From Rhizobium leguminosarum bv. trifolii WSM2297 (GTDB taxonomy: Bacteria; Pseudomonadota; Alphaproteobacteria; Rhizobiales; Rhizobiaceae): a stretch of DNA of 64,000 nt. Location of the stretch: the NCBI RefSeq assembly GCF_000271845.1, contig NZ_JH719393.1, forward strand, positions 868,001 to 932,000. The letters run 5' to 3'. Numbering within the stretch: position 1 is the stretch's first letter; each line of letters opens with the position of its first letter. The notes beneath the pieces are model-generated. The model was not told where the DNA came from and made no database searches. It saw nothing but the letters and a program-made list of their open reading frames with translations. Below, piece after piece: positions 46,947 through 57,049 of the stretch. Position numbers and translations under genes: made by a program.

Positions 46947-47261
46947 TTACGCGGCTTTCTTCTCCGTGGCCTGGGCTTCGATAACGCCCATCACATCGCT
47001 CTCCTTCATGATCAGAAGGTCCTCACCGTTGATCTTGATCTCGGTCCCCGACCATTTGCCAAAAAGGATGCGATCACCGGTTTTCACGTCGAGCGCCTCG
47101 ATTTGACCTGCATCATTGCGCGCGCCGGGGCCGACGGCGATGACCTCGCCTTGCTGAGGTTTTTCCTTTGCAGTATCGGGAATGATGATGCCGCCTTTGG
47201 TCTTCTCTGCGGATTCGACCCGGCGGACGAGAATGCGGTCATGAAGCGGTCGGAACGACAT
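46947..47261 (-). CDS. groES: Co-chaperonin GroES
   Basis: 104 residues: [38 protein letters not shown] with the mobile loop, GPGARNDAG and [17 protein letters not shown]. It is the lid of the GroEL cage. The ATG at 47261 has GGAGG 4 nt upstream; longer frames run into the regulatory region. A CIRCE operator is about 150 bp upstream, so the operon should be controlled by HrcA. The C-terminus carries a short extra tail (AQATEKKAA). Confidence 0.96.
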   Translation of the reverse strand: MSFRPLHDRILVRRVESAEKTKGGIIIPDTAKEKPQQGEVIAVGPGARNDAGQIEALDVKTGDRILFGKWSGTEIKINGEDLLIMKESDVMGVIEAQATEKKAA

Positions 47262-47411
47262 GTTTCCTCCAACGGCAAAACAATGATGATGTTGTTCCCC
47301 TACCGAACCGGATGACCAGTCCGGGCGGGTGCCAATCCTCATCTTCGGAGCAATCGGCGCGATCGATTTGGTTTCGAATAAATCCGGTTTCAAGAGGGTA
47401 GCCAGAAAAAA

Positions 47412-47438
47412 TTAGCACTCCCAGTTATTGACTGCTAA
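47412..47438. promoter_or_regulatory. CIRCE operator (HrcA site) of groESL
   Basis: TTAGCACTC at 47412-47420, nine bases, then GACTGCTAA at 47430-47438. It differs from the consensus right arm GAGTGCTAA at one base, otherwise perfect. Located upstream of groES as expected. Confidence 0.88.
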
Positions 47439-48195
47439 GTTCCTGTAATTAAATAATGATTTCAATTTTGGGCCAAGAAGGCGGGCGCAGTCAAGGAAGC
47501 AACCGCATGGGAGTCATCCGGTTTTGCGGGGTGTTTTGCGGAGACAACCGAAGCTGGTTTGCCGTTGCACCCAGGATGATGCCGGCAGGTCTAAGGTCCG
47601 AGAAAATATTCAGATAGCTTGTCGGCGCCGTCGCGGCAGGGAAACTTGAATGGTCGCGTTGGCTTCGTTGGCGAAGATCAGCTGCCGGTTTCGGCGTCTA
47701 CACCGGTTACATGAACCCCCCACAAGAGCCGGATGCTTCGCCGGCGGGCTCGTCGATCGCCATCTGCACATCTCCCAAATGGCACTCGCTGGGAGCGTCA
47801 CATTTCGGCTTTCAATTGTCGGTTTGATGTTCTTTTTATGTTCGCCCATGGCAGGAAGTCACTCATCAAGAGTGCACAACAGCTTTTAGCATGGCTGCGG
47901 ACCGCAACAAAAAAGCCCCGCGACACGGGTAGTTAGGGAAGTGAGACCACGCGGGGGAACGGACAGAAGTGAGAGGCTTGCGAACAGGCCCCTCTCGCAT
48001 GGTCCCAGCGCGATAACGATAGGCGATGCGTCTGGTTCCGCAATTGCGGACATGGCTTCGTCAGAGGGTTACGCGTTGCTTATCCGGGCCGTTGTTCCCG
48101 TATGCCGCAGCCCCTCATACGTACGCTTCCGTACTCGCGGTTGAAATCGCAGGTTCGCCGGTTAGGATCGGCTGACCCAATCGGGAGGAATGCGG
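47439..48195. other. Stretch without a supported gene upstream of groESL
   Basis: About 760 bases. It includes the AT-rich region just upstream of CIRCE (47439-47470), which should hold the groESL promoter. Several frames of 60-80 codons exist on both strands, but none has a ribosome site or recognisable protein. Confidence 0.4.
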
Positions 48196-48438
48196 ATGAC
48201 CCAGCATTCGGGGATTACGAAGCCGGCGCTGCAGCCTGATGACGTCGCCATGCTGAAAGCTGTTCTCAGGCAGTGGTGTCAGGAAAATTCATGTGACATT
48301 GACAGTTCGGCGGCGCAGCACGTCGCAAGGGAGCTCGTTTCCTGGTTCGAATGTGGTATTCGCAGTCAGCATAAACTCAGCGGCCTGATGCGGCACATGC
48401 ATCTGGAGTCGAGAAGTTCCCCGATTTCCACGCGTTAG
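48196..48438 (+). CDS. Small protein, unknown function
   Basis: 80 residues: MTQHSGITKPALQPDDVAMLKAVLRQWCQEN, then SSAAQHVARELVSWFECGI and a basic end. The VARELVSWFECGI-type segment occurs in small rhizobial proteins of unknown function, from memory. The ATG at 48196 has GGGAGG 7 nt upstream. It stands alone, with no EcfG-type promoter seen. Confidence 0.65.
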   Translation: MTQHSGITKPALQPDDVAMLKAVLRQWCQENSCDIDSSAAQHVARELVSWFECGIRSQHKLSGLMRHMHLESRSSPISTR

Positions 48439-48598
48439 TGGGTCAGCGGCCAGCCATGCAATGGCGAGTTGATGGCTATAATGGAAAAAGCCGGCGCAAT
48501 TCTTCGATCGCTGCCGCATGTGGTACGGCCGCGCCTGCCACTTTACCACGGCGGTGGTCGTCCTCAGTTGAAGGCAATCGCGCCGACCCTGACGTGGG

Positions 48599-48730
48599 CT
48601 ATCTGCGCAATAGAGCGACAAGCGATGTCGGTATCTCGACTGAAAAAAAATTCATTGCCGCACCGATGATCACCGCCCACACGACTATCAGGAAAATGAG
48701 CGCCGCAATCCTGATTTCGACTGGTTGCAT
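48599..48730 (-). CDS. Possible 43-residue single-helix membrane protein
   Basis: The frame runs from an ATG at 48730 to TAG at 48599 and gives MQPVEIRIAALIFLIVVWAV then IIGAAMNFFSVEIPTSLVAL, i.e. one strong membrane helix with a short polar end on each side. GGAG lies 6 nt before the ATG. No homologue recognised. Chance alone could give such a frame, but a start site and a clean helix together make it worth listing. Confidence 0.4.
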   Translation of the reverse strand: MQPVEIRIAALIFLIVVWAVIIGAAMNFFSVEIPTSLVALLRR

Positions 48731-48794
48731 GTATTGCTCCATCCCAGCATATGCGTCCCCCCGGACCAATCCTTTTATCCCTCGCGCAAATTCG

Positions 48795-49865
48795 CTATGC
48801 CCGAGGATGATGCGCGACCGCAGAGCGCGCCGGCGCGTGCGGCGCCGAAGTCTTGGCCTTCCCCAAGCTGATGTCGCTTTGACCGGTCAGATCGCCGGAC
48901 ATCGCCCTGTTGCTGCGTTCGAGATAATGCCCATCAAGGAAGGAGCTGTAGGCGTCTGCGATGCCCTCCTTCAGACCGATCTTGGGAGACCAGCCGAGAC
49001 TGCGAAGCTTGTCGACGCTCAAGAGTTTACGCGGCGTGCCATCTGGCTTGGTAAGGTCGCGCGTGATCTTGCCTTCGAAACCAACGACCTTGGAAACGAG
49101 GTGTGCCAAATCAAGGATGGCAATGTCTTCGCCAGAACCGACGTTGACATGACTTTCGGCAGAATAGGTCTTCATGAGATGGAGGCAGGCGTCGGCGCAA
49201 TCGTCGACATGCAGGAATTCGCGGCGCGGCGTGCCAGTACCCCAGATGCATATCTCTCGCTGCCTGTTGATCTTGGCCTCATGCGCCTTGCGTATGAGCG
49301 CCGGCATGACGTGGCTTGAGTCGAGGTCAAAATTGTCGCCTGGACCATAGAGATTGGTCGGCATGGCCGAGACGAAATCCTTGCCGTGCTGTTTGCGATA
49401 GGCAGCGCAGAGCTTTAAGCCGGCGATCTTGGCGATCGCATACCATTCATTCGTCGCCTCCAGCGATCCCGTCAGCAGTGCCTCTTCAACGATCGGCTGA
49501 TCGGCCAATTTCGGATAGATACAGGACGAGCCGAGAAACATCAGTTTTTCGACGTCAGCATTATGGGCCGCGTGGATGACGTTCGCTTGAAGAACCAGGT
49601 TGTCGTAAAGGAAGTCGGCCGGATAGGTCGCGTTGGCAAGAATACCGCCCACCCGCGCAGCCGCCAGGAAGACGGCGTCGGGACGATTCGTGCTCATCCA
49701 GGCCTCTACCTGCTCTTGACGTCTGAGATCGACCTCGGCGCGGGTGGCAGTCAAAATCTCGCAGCCCTCGGAGGCGAGACGCCGCACGATCGCAGAGCCC
49801 ACCATGCCGCGGTGGCCCGCGACATAGACCCTTTTTCCGGCAAGGCTGTAGATCACCTCAGGCAT
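48795..49865 (-). CDS. fcl: GDP-L-fucose synthase with C-terminal extension
   Basis: 356 residues, an extended SDR. NADP site [14 protein letters not shown] near residue 14, the catalytic Tyr-x3-Lys in YAIAKIAG near 139, and [15 protein letters not shown] further on. It epimerises and reduces GDP-4-keto-6-deoxymannose to GDP-L-fucose (WcaG/Fcl). The ATG at 49865 overlaps the gmd end by 8 bp. After the normal end (about residue 310, [12 protein letters not shown]) there is an unusual polar tail of about 45 residues ending AVAHHPRA. Confidence 0.92.
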   Translation of the reverse strand: MPEVIYSLAGKRVYVAGHRGMVGSAIVRRLASEGCEILTATRAEVDLRRQEQVEAWMSTNRPDAVFLAAARVGGILANATYPADFLYDNLVLQANVIHAAHNADVEKLMFLGSSCIYPKLADQPIVEEALLTGSLEATNEWYAIAKIAGLKLCAAYRKQHGKDFVSAMPTNLYGPGDNFDLDSSHVMPALIRKAHEAKINRQREICIWGTGTPRREFLHVDDCADACLHLMKTYSAESHVNVGSGEDIAILDLAHLVSKVVGFEGKITRDLTKPDGTPRKLLSVDKLRSLGWSPKIGLKEGIADAYSSFLDGHYLERSNRAMSGDLTGQSDISLGKAKTSAPHAPARSAVAHHPRA

Positions 49866-50961
49866 AGGCAAATCCCCTGGTGACACCGACCGACGGGACA
49901 TTTCGTGCCATGACTTTCAGATCCTCGCGAACCATCTCCGCCACCAGCTGATCAAGACTGGTCTCATGTTTCCAGCCAAGCTTCGTGTGCGCCTTCGTCG
50001 GATCGCCGATCAGAAGATCAACTTCTGTCGGACGGAAATAAGCGGGATCGATCTCCACCACACATCGGCCGGATGTCTTGTCGTACCCCTTTTCCTCGAC
50101 CCCCAGGCCACGCCAATCGATCGGCATGCCCACCCTGGCGAAGGCCTTGTCGACAAAGGAACGAACCGAGTGCGTTTCGCCGGTCGCAAGGACGTAGTCC
50201 TCCGGTTCGTCCTGTTGCAGCATCAGCCACATGCCGCGGACATATTCACGTGCATGTCCCCAGTCGCGCTTGGCATCCAGATTGCCGAGATAGAGCCGTT
50301 CCTGCAGTCCGAGATGGATCGCAGCCGCCGCCCTGGTGATCTTGCGGGTCACGAATGTTTCGCCGCGGATCGGGCTTTCATGATTGAACAGAATGCCGTT
50401 CGAGGCGTGCATGCCATAGGCCTCGCGATAATTGACCACGATCCAATAGGCGTAGAGCTTGGCCGCCGCATAGGGTGAGCGAGGGTAAAAAGGCGTCGTT
50501 TCGCTCTGCGGGACTTCCTGGACTTTGCCGTAGAGCTCTGAGGTGGACGCCTGATAGAAGCGGGTCTTCCTGGTCAGGCCCAGGAGGCGAATGGCTTCAA
50601 GCAGTCGAAGGGTGCCGGTTCCATCGGCGTTCGCCGTATATTCCGGCGTCTCGAAGGAGACTTGAACGTGGCTTTGTGCGGCAAGATTATAGATCTCGTC
50701 GGGCTGCGTTTCCTGAACGACCCGGATAAGATTGGTTGAATCCGTCATGTCCCCGAAATGCAGGATAAAGCGGGGGTTCTCGATATGCGGATCCTCGTAG
50801 AGATGCTCGATGCGGCTGGTATTGAAGGACGACGAACGCCGCTTCAGGCCGTGAACGATATAGCCTTTCTCCAAGAGCAATTCGGCCAGATACGCACCGT
50901 CCTGACCTGTTATGCCCGTAATCAGTGCAACTTTTCGATTGTCTCTCATTCCTGTATCCAT
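49858..50961 (-). CDS. gmd: GDP-mannose 4,6-dehydratase
   Basis: 367 residues. [23 protein letters not shown] near residue 12 (core [12 protein letters not shown]), [29 protein letters not shown] near 90, Tyr-x3-Lys in [12 protein letters not shown] near 160, and [16 protein letters not shown] near 220 are all diagnostic. It converts GDP-mannose to GDP-4-keto-6-deoxymannose, the substrate of the next gene. GAGGG lies before the ATG. It follows the Wzz/kinase gene by 9 bp. Confidence 0.95.
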   Translation of the reverse strand: MDTGMRDNRKVALITGITGQDGAYLAELLLEKGYIVHGLKRRSSSFNTSRIEHLYEDPHIENPRFILHFGDMTDSTNLIRVVQETQPDEIYNLAAQSHVQVSFETPEYTANADGTGTLRLLEAIRLLGLTRKTRFYQASTSELYGKVQEVPQSETTPFYPRSPYAAAKLYAYWIVVNYREAYGMHASNGILFNHESPIRGETFVTRKITRAAAAIHLGLQERLYLGNLDAKRDWGHAREYVRGMWLMLQQDEPEDYVLATGETHSVRSFVDKAFARVGMPIDWRGLGVEEKGYDKTSGRCVVEIDPAYFRPTEVDLLIGDPTKAHTKLGWKHETSLDQLVAEMVREDLKVMARNVPSVGVTRGFAYA

Positions 50962-50970
50962 GATTGCCCT

Positions 50971-53259
50971 CTAACTCGAATACCAATGCAGAAGAAAATG
51001 ATGTTTCACGGTTCGGACAATCTCAAGAATTGAGAGATTACCTTTATGTGTGTTGTATTCAGGCTTTTGATCGTAGTATTTCATCAGAGATTTCGAAAAA
51101 AGCTCCGAGTCACTGAAGTTATACAATGCGTGAGTTTTGGGATTTACGTTGTTGATCGCGACAAGGATTTCCGAGTTTCGCGAGCTTTTCATTTGCTGGA
51201 GGCCGAATTCGAACGCGCGGCGGCTCGTCCTTCCCCATCTGACAACTGCCAATGTTCTTTCCGTCAGGGCAGTCAAATGCACGGTATCTGTCGAGACGAG
51301 CACAGGCGCGCTGTCGAAGATGACAATATGGCCGGCCGCGCCTGCCATCTCGATGATTTCTGCCATGCCATTCGAACGGGTGCGCCGCTGGAGACGGGAT
51401 TTGCCCGATGGAATGAAGTGGATACCGCTTGGATGGCGGTAGACGATGTCGCGGATATCCGCCTGCCCATTCAGGAATTCGCTCAATCCGTGCGTTAGTT
51501 CCGACCGGAAAAACGAATCGAGCTTTCCCCGGCGAAAATCGGCATCAACCAGGAGCACCGGAATTGCTGCTGCGGCAAGTTCAATAGCCAGCGATCTCGC
51601 GACAAGCGACTTGCCTTCTCCGCTGTGAGCCGACGTAACGACGATACTGTTCGGCAACTTGCCGCCACTGGACTGTTTGAGTGAAAGTACCACGGTACGG
51701 ATTGCTTCGTCGAACATCGGGACCGGCATATGGTCGAACATCGTTTTCGAATTTTCCCTCCGTGCCAGACGCGGGATAAGTCCAGCCGGTATCGTGCGCG
51801 GTGTTCGAGCGATTTGGTCGAAACTCCGGACCGTCCGGTCCCACATTTCGATCACGAAAGCAGCCGTTACGGCTGCTGAGATGGCAGCCAGGAGGGCGCC
51901 CACCAGATAGAAAAGCCGTCCACGTCCCTGTGACACGAGCGGCACTGAAGCCGGTGAGAAAACCTCCAATTCCGCCCCAGGCAGCTTGGCCTTGGCGGCA
52001 AGGTCACGGCGCTGGTCCTCAAGCTTGTCGAGAGCCGCTTGCTCCTTTTCGGCAATACGCTGCAGGCGCGTCAATTCCGTCTGCGCCAGAGCGTCGCGTG
52101 TGCGTTTTTCCTGGGCGACTGCCAAGATGGATTGCACTGCGTTGGCTTCACGATCAAGCGCGACCAGCTTGGCACGCATTGTTTGAAGATATTGCTTGTT
52201 CGCAAGGTCGAGATCGAGACGGGATTGTTGGATCTTCTCGCGTAAATCCACCACGGCCTCGGCGTTGCCGTCATACGTCTGAAGAAGACGGGCGAGATCT
52301 TGCTCCTGAGCGTGCAGATCGCGCTGCTTTGTGGCAATGCTGTCTGGGACGACGATATTCTGCACTGCGACCGAAGCGTCATTCGCTGCTGCCAGCATGG
52401 ATATCGTCGCCTTTACCTCCATCCGGCTTTCCTCGATTTTCCCTTGGCGGCCAGTGACTTCCAGCAGTGTTTTTATACGTTCATCCTGAGCGTCTTCTCT
52501 CGATACGATGTCCATCGATTCTTGATAGTTGCGGGCAGTGTCGCGAGCAATATCCGAGCGAACCTGCTGTTCGGTGATGCGCTGTCGAATCCATTCTTCC
52601 GCTGCATCGAGGCGGCCACTGACACTGTCCTTGCGCTCATCGAGGTAAATGCTGACGACCCGATTCGGAACCGCGGCTGCGAGTTCAGCATCAGTCGCAG
52701 TGAAGCTGATCTGGATAACTTCACTCTTCTCTTCGTGCCAGACGCCGAGCGCTTGATAAAATTCCGGGATAGTGGCTTCGAGGCCGTCTCCCACCGGAGC
52801 GGATTTTTTCGTGTCGAACAGGCCGCGCAACTTCGCCCGGATCCTCTCAATGAACGAGATTTTCCGCAGCGCTGGATTGAATTCCGGTAGCGCGTTAAGC
52901 CGCATTTCGCGGACGACTCGCTCTGCGATGCTTCTGGATAGAAGCCGCTCAGTCTCCGACTTCACGTCAAGGAGATCACCGCGGCTGGTGTCGTCTGCAC
53001 CAAGCGCGTTCGCGAGGGGCTGGTGGACAATCAATCGGGCCCAGGCCTGATAGGTGGGCTTCAACCCAGAGATCATATTCACCGCGGGCACCATCAGCAG
53101 CACGGTTATCGTGATGATCATGATCATTCTGCGCCGGACGAGGCCAATAGCGGATGCCAGATCGAAGTGGTCTGCCTTGGTCTCGGCCTGAAAGCGAGGA
53201 TCATAGCGCATCGGTGAGATCGGAAGGTTGCGGTCCGGTGGAACAGTTGAAATCGTCAT
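50971..53259 (-). CDS. Polysaccharide co-polymerase with bacterial tyrosine kinase domain (Wzz/ExoP-like)
   Basis: 762 residues. A Wzz-type N-terminus has a membrane helix at about 45-65 (RMIMIITITVLLMVPAVNMI), a long periplasmic coiled coil (about 200-420), and a second helix near 455-480. The cytoplasmic kinase has Walker A SAHSGEGKS, Walker A' VLLVDADFRRG and Walker B VIFDSAP, with Tyr residues near the end (ALYNFSD, KYYDQKPEYN) as autophosphorylation sites. It sets chain length and coordinates export of exopolysaccharide or capsule. Upstream of gmd and downstream of three glycosyltransferases in one leftward operon. Confidence 0.9.
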   Translation of the reverse strand: MTISTVPPDRNLPISPMRYDPRFQAETKADHFDLASAIGLVRRRMIMIITITVLLMVPAVNMISGLKPTYQAWARLIVHQPLANALGADDTSRGDLLDVKSETERLLSRSIAERVVREMRLNALPEFNPALRKISFIERIRAKLRGLFDTKKSAPVGDGLEATIPEFYQALGVWHEEKSEVIQISFTATDAELAAAVPNRVVSIYLDERKDSVSGRLDAAEEWIRQRITEQQVRSDIARDTARNYQESMDIVSREDAQDERIKTLLEVTGRQGKIEESRMEVKATISMLAAANDASVAVQNIVVPDSIATKQRDLHAQEQDLARLLQTYDGNAEAVVDLREKIQQSRLDLDLANKQYLQTMRAKLVALDREANAVQSILAVAQEKRTRDALAQTELTRLQRIAEKEQAALDKLEDQRRDLAAKAKLPGAELEVFSPASVPLVSQGRGRLFYLVGALLAAISAAVTAAFVIEMWDRTVRSFDQIARTPRTIPAGLIPRLARRENSKTMFDHMPVPMFDEAIRTVVLSLKQSSGGKLPNSIVVTSAHSGEGKSLVARSLAIELAAAAIPVLLVDADFRRGKLDSFFRSELTHGLSEFLNGQADIRDIVYRHPSGIHFIPSGKSRLQRRTRSNGMAEIIEMAGAAGHIVIFDSAPVLVSTDTVHLTALTERTLAVVRWGRTSRRAFEFGLQQMKSSRNSEILVAINNVNPKTHALYNFSDSELFSKSLMKYYDQKPEYNTHKGNLSILEIVRTVKHHFLLHWYSS

Positions 53260-54398
53260 CGTGCGCCAACCATTGCTTGAGGTTTGGCGGAAACGGTTTC
53301 GTAAAGTTTCTCGAGTGACCGCATATATGCCCTCATGCTGAAATGGTTGAGATAATGCGTGCGCCCCTGGACGGCGAGGCGGATGCAGATTTCAGGATCG
53401 GAAACCAGCTTGGCCAGGGCCGAAGCCAGGGCATTCTGGTCTCCGACGGGGACGAAGATCCCGGTTTCACCGTCGGTTATGACTTCATCATGTGCCCCAA
53501 CCCGCGTGGTAACGACCGCGAGCCCGTGGGACAGCCCTTCGAGCACCGCCATCGCCAGACCTTCGGCGTGCGAGGGCAAAACCAGGATATCTGCGCGCGC
53601 GCACAGGGCCCGTGCCTCACCGGCGTCAAGCCAGCCGGGCATCTCTACCAGATCTGAAAGCGCCATAGCGTCGGCCTGACGGCGATAATCCTCGACAGGG
53701 CCGTCACCTGCCAGCACAGCCCGCCACTGAAGTTCCTTCATGACCGGGTGGCTCAGGGCCGATAGAAGCTCGGGGACACCTTTGCGTTCGCTCAACCGGC
53801 CTAGGAATACGATCAACGGCGTCTGGCCGACGCGAATATTGTGCGCCCCGGGGTCGGGAACGCAATTATGGGCCACAAGCGTGCGAGCTTCGTCAACGCC
53901 AAGAAGTGCCGTCAGCGTCATGCGGTCGCGCTTGCCCAGGGCCACAACGCAATCGGCTTTCTGAAACATCCGACGAATAAGTCGCTTTTGACGGGGCGAG
54001 CGTTGCGCAAAGTCGCCGGCGTAATCGTAGTCGTGCAGGTGCAATATGTGGCTGCACCCGAACAAGCGGGCAGCCTCCGTCAGGATCAGTTTTCGCGACG
54101 TGCTGCCGCGGCCAGCGATATGGACATGGTGAATGCGGGCTGGCGCAACAATCCGGTCCTTTGCCATCGTCAGGATGGCGCCGAGCAGGCGGGCGGGGGA
54201 CGTCAGCTTGGACCATCGAGCCCCTCTGGTATCGGTCACGAAATGTTTCGTGCCGGTCTCTTTCGCTGTCTCTGTTATATAGCCGACCAGCCTGCCAATG
54301 CCGCCGCCGTTCTCGCAGCCGCCTGGAACATAGTGGCGGACGCTAGCCGCGCTCCGTGCAGCCATTCGATTTCTGTCCGTAAGGGCCTCCGTCAGCAT
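53256..54398 (-). CDS. Glycosyltransferase family 4
   Basis: 380 residues, GT-B fold. LIVFLGRLSERKGVPELLSAL near 200 and SHAEGLAMAVLEGLSHGLAVV near 300 contain the donor-binding Glu pair. The start VPGGCENGGGIGRLVGYI shows the Gly-rich acceptor loop. The ATG at 54398 has GGGAGG upstream; it overlaps the previous gene by 7 bp and the next by 4 bp (ATGA). It adds one sugar to the exopolysaccharide repeat; donor unknown. Confidence 0.88.
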   Translation of the reverse strand: MLTEALTDRNRMAARSAASVRHYVPGGCENGGGIGRLVGYITETAKETGTKHFVTDTRGARWSKLTSPARLLGAILTMAKDRIVAPARIHHVHIAGRGSTSRKLILTEAARLFGCSHILHLHDYDYAGDFAQRSPRQKRLIRRMFQKADCVVALGKRDRMTLTALLGVDEARTLVAHNCVPDPGAHNIRVGQTPLIVFLGRLSERKGVPELLSALSHPVMKELQWRAVLAGDGPVEDYRRQADAMALSDLVEMPGWLDAGEARALCARADILVLPSHAEGLAMAVLEGLSHGLAVVTTRVGAHDEVITDGETGIFVPVGDQNALASALAKLVSDPEICIRLAVQGRTHYLNHFSMRAYMRSLEKLYETVSAKPQAMVGAR

Positions 54399-55492
54399 GA
54401 ACCGACCACCTCCCGATAAACCGCCGCAGCCTGAGCGCCGACCCGTTCGGGCGAATTCGGTCCGTTGGCCCATTTGAGCGCCCGGTCACCGAAGCGATTT
54501 CTAAGCTCGCCGTTGTCCGCCAATGTCCTGATCGCTGCCGCAAGCTCTGTGGCATCGCCTGGAGGCACCACCAATCCCAACCCGTTGGGCTCAACGGTGC
54601 TCCGCAACTCGCCGACATCCGTAACGATGACCGGTTTGCCAAACGCGGCGGCAAGGTTGAGCACTCCGCTTTGCGACGCTTCCGTGTAGGGAAGCACGAC
54701 GATGTCGGTGTCCAGGAAAAGCTGGGCGACCTCTGCATCCTCGATAAAGCGATTGCGAATATCATAGCGGCCGGGATCCCCCATAAGCGGCTTGAATATC
54801 GCCGGATCGTCGCCGCGGCCTGCGACCGTGATGCGCAGGTCGGGAAGCGCGTCCTTTAGCATCGCCTCGGCCCTGACCAGATGTTCCAGGCCCTTGTAGG
54901 CAAAAATCCGTCCGAAGAGCAGGACGCGCGTAGTTCCATCGGCTTCACGCGGCGTCATCTTCTGTCGCCGGGCGATTTCCGCATAACGAAGGATGGAGGG
55001 ATGAGACAGGACATGGACGTGATCTGCGGATTTCGCGTATCGATCGAGAAGCAGCTGCTTCAGTCCCTCGCCGTGGACGACAAGATGTCCGGATTGCTTC
55101 ACCATCAATTCGGGAGCCCAGACGGGCAGCGTACGCGTATCGGAATCGCCGGGATGGACTTCCACATCATGAACGGTTGTCACGAGCGGAATCGGGCGCC
55201 AGAACGGCACGGCAAGGTTCAGCCAAAGTGTAGAATTGCTGAGGAGGTGAATGAGATTCGGCTGCTCTCTCCGGATCAGAAGCGTAAGCTGGTACAGAAA
55301 CCAGGGATTGGAGAGAGAACGGTGTCTCGGCCAGTCCAGAAGGTGCAGGTCGACAGCCGGATCGATGGAAGAGGCGAGATGCGCATAGCGCCGGCGTGGC
55401 ACTGCCAGCACAACGTCCAGGTGTTGAGCAACGCCGCTGGCGAAGGCGATGGTATAGTCTTCCAATTCTGAAACCAGTAACAGCGCCTTCAT
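54392..55492 (-). CDS. Glycosyltransferase family 4
   Basis: 366 residues. VLLFGRIFAYKGLEHLVRAEAM near 190 and LPYTEASQSGVLNLAAAFGKP near 270 mark the donor domain; the first acidic residue of the usual E-x7-E is present in TEAS. HDVEVHPGDSDT near 115 lies in the acceptor domain. It is coupled to neighbours on both sides by short overlaps. Role: sugar transfer in assembly of the surface polysaccharide repeat. Confidence 0.87.
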   Translation of the reverse strand: MKALLLVSELEDYTIAFASGVAQHLDVVLAVPRRRYAHLASSIDPAVDLHLLDWPRHRSLSNPWFLYQLTLLIRREQPNLIHLLSNSTLWLNLAVPFWRPIPLVTTVHDVEVHPGDSDTRTLPVWAPELMVKQSGHLVVHGEGLKQLLLDRYAKSADHVHVLSHPSILRYAEIARRQKMTPREADGTTRVLLFGRIFAYKGLEHLVRAEAMLKDALPDLRITVAGRGDDPAIFKPLMGDPGRYDIRNRFIEDAEVAQLFLDTDIVVLPYTEASQSGVLNLAAAFGKPVIVTDVGELRSTVEPNGLGLVVPPGDATELAAAIRTLADNGELRNRFGDRALKWANGPNSPERVGAQAAAVYREVVGSC

Positions 55493-56439
55493 TTCGCTGC
55501 CTCCGACAAGCCGGCGTCGAGGGCGAGCCGTGACAGGCCGCGTGCCGAGCGGAAACTATCGCGGATCCGCCTGAGCAGGTTCGGTTCGCCGGCAAAGAAA
55601 AGGCCTTCGACGGCAAGCTTGAGCCGGGTGCGTGCATCGGCTCCCTGCAGCTTTGCCGACGCAATGCGATAGGGATGGTGATCCGTCAGATGTAGTCTTG
55701 CCGGCAGTTCATGGGCTGAGAGAAACTGGTTCGTTGCTTCAACGGTATGCTGCCAGTGCGTCATCCGCCTCCTTAGTGTGGCGGCGTCTTCGGTCGATCG
55801 ATACCAGTTGTTGTTGTGGATGCGATAGAATCCAAGCGGATCCGGCATGGCAATGACGTCCCCCAGAAACGGATAGATCCCCACGAGCCAGGCGTCGGCC
55901 GATATGCGGAATTGTTCGGGAATGTTCCCTGCAAAATTCCATGCGCTGCGGCGTACCGCGACGGCTGACGTCATCGGAAAAGGCCACCAGCCGGCCGAGC
56001 TGGTCAGGAGCGGCGACAAGGCGCCCGAGCACAGGGTTCGAGGGATCGGCTTAGACGTCGGCGTGCCATCGAGAAGCGTTGGCTGCAGTCGGTGATAAAC
56101 GAGCGATGCTTGAGGGTTTGCCCGGAATGCTGCAGCAGTCGCCGACAGCTTGCCCGGAGCCCACCAGTCGTCGGCATCCAGAAAACAGAGGATCTCCCCT
56201 GTGCTTGATTCCACAGCGGTATTGATCGCAGCCGCCTGTCCTGCGTTCTCCTGAAAGATCACCTTCACTCGGCGGTCATACGCTTCCAGAACGGACCGCG
56301 ACTGGTCGGTAGAGCCGTCATCGACGACGATTATCTCGACGTTACCTGCGTCTTGACTCAACACGCTATCTATCGCCCGCCCAACGAAGCGCGCGTAGTT
56401 GTAATTATTGATCAGGACACTGAGGGCCGATATCTCCAT
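55489..56439 (-). CDS. Glycosyltransferase family 2
   Basis: 316 residues, GT-A fold. SVLINNYNYARFVGRAIDSVLSQ at the start (core LINNYNYARFVG), VVDDGSTDQS near 40 and the metal-binding CFLDADDWW near 90 are clear. The C-terminal half is helical without a membrane segment. The ATG at 56439 is the best family-consistent start, though the ribosome site (GAGCG) is poor. It is the first gene of the leftward operon, so its promoter should be in the 56440-57049 gap. Confidence 0.88.
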   Translation of the reverse strand: MEISALSVLINNYNYARFVGRAIDSVLSQDAGNVEIIVVDDGSTDQSRSVLEAYDRRVKVIFQENAGQAAAINTAVESSTGEILCFLDADDWWAPGKLSATAAAFRANPQASLVYHRLQPTLLDGTPTSKPIPRTLCSGALSPLLTSSAGWWPFPMTSAVAVRRSAWNFAGNIPEQFRISADAWLVGIYPFLGDVIAMPDPLGFYRIHNNNWYRSTEDAATLRRRMTHWQHTVEATNQFLSAHELPARLHLTDHHPYRIASAKLQGADARTRLKLAVEGLFFAGEPNLLRRIRDSFRSARGLSRLALDAGLSEAAK

Positions 56440-57049
56440 GACGCGCTCAGGCAGTTTGCCGCGATGCACCGCTGTAGAGCAGTGCAAAGTTGCTTAAGGG
56501 GTCGAGCTTTACGCAGCCAGTGAGCTTTGAAGCCAAAATACCTTGTCGGCCGAACAGGATCTTGCGAAGAGCCGATGAGATCGCTGCTGACAATGTCACG
56601 ACGAGTAGAGCGCCCGTTGTGTTGCGCAGAGAACTAGGATTATGACGCAGAAACATAGAAATCCTAACCTTCCAGGCTTCGACTGCAGAGATCGCCTCTG
56701 TCAGAATTGTTGCCCCATTCCAGTGAAACCGCGGTTTACCCACCACGCTGCACAAGACATTCATCGGCACGGTAGCGGTGAACGGACACGCGCAACATCT
56801 GCTCTTAAGGGCAATTAGCGGACATGAAGACCCGTCTTTTGGGTACATGCCGGCTGAAAGTTTAGGTGCAACATCGTCTTTGGGTGTAGCCAGGGTGCAT
56901 TGGGCTTAGCCCGCACCTCCCTAGGATAGGTTGACTGCGGATGTGGCTGAGTGATTGCTTGAGAGTATCGCAGCCATAAAGGCCGACACTTGTTTTTGAT
57001 GTGCCGCGATCAACGGTCGCTTGTCTGTTCAATTCAGTCGGGACGGATA
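56440..57049. other. Divergent control region of the polysaccharide locus
   Basis: About 610 bases between leftward and rightward polysaccharide operons. AT-content is raised. TTGACT at 56930-56935 resembles a -35, but I see no matching -10. A 133-codon leftward frame (56447-56848) ends 7 bp before the GT2 start; its composition (several Cys, rare codons) argues against a real gene. Confidence 0.45.

Noticed and set aside
47610..47889. Overlapping frames on both strands upstream of groESL
   Set aside because: No ribosome sites and no recognisable products.
56447..56848. 133-codon leftward frame ahead of the GT2 gene
   Set aside because: Unusual Cys-rich start, no ribosome site and codon use unlike the neighbours; it probably covers the promoter region.
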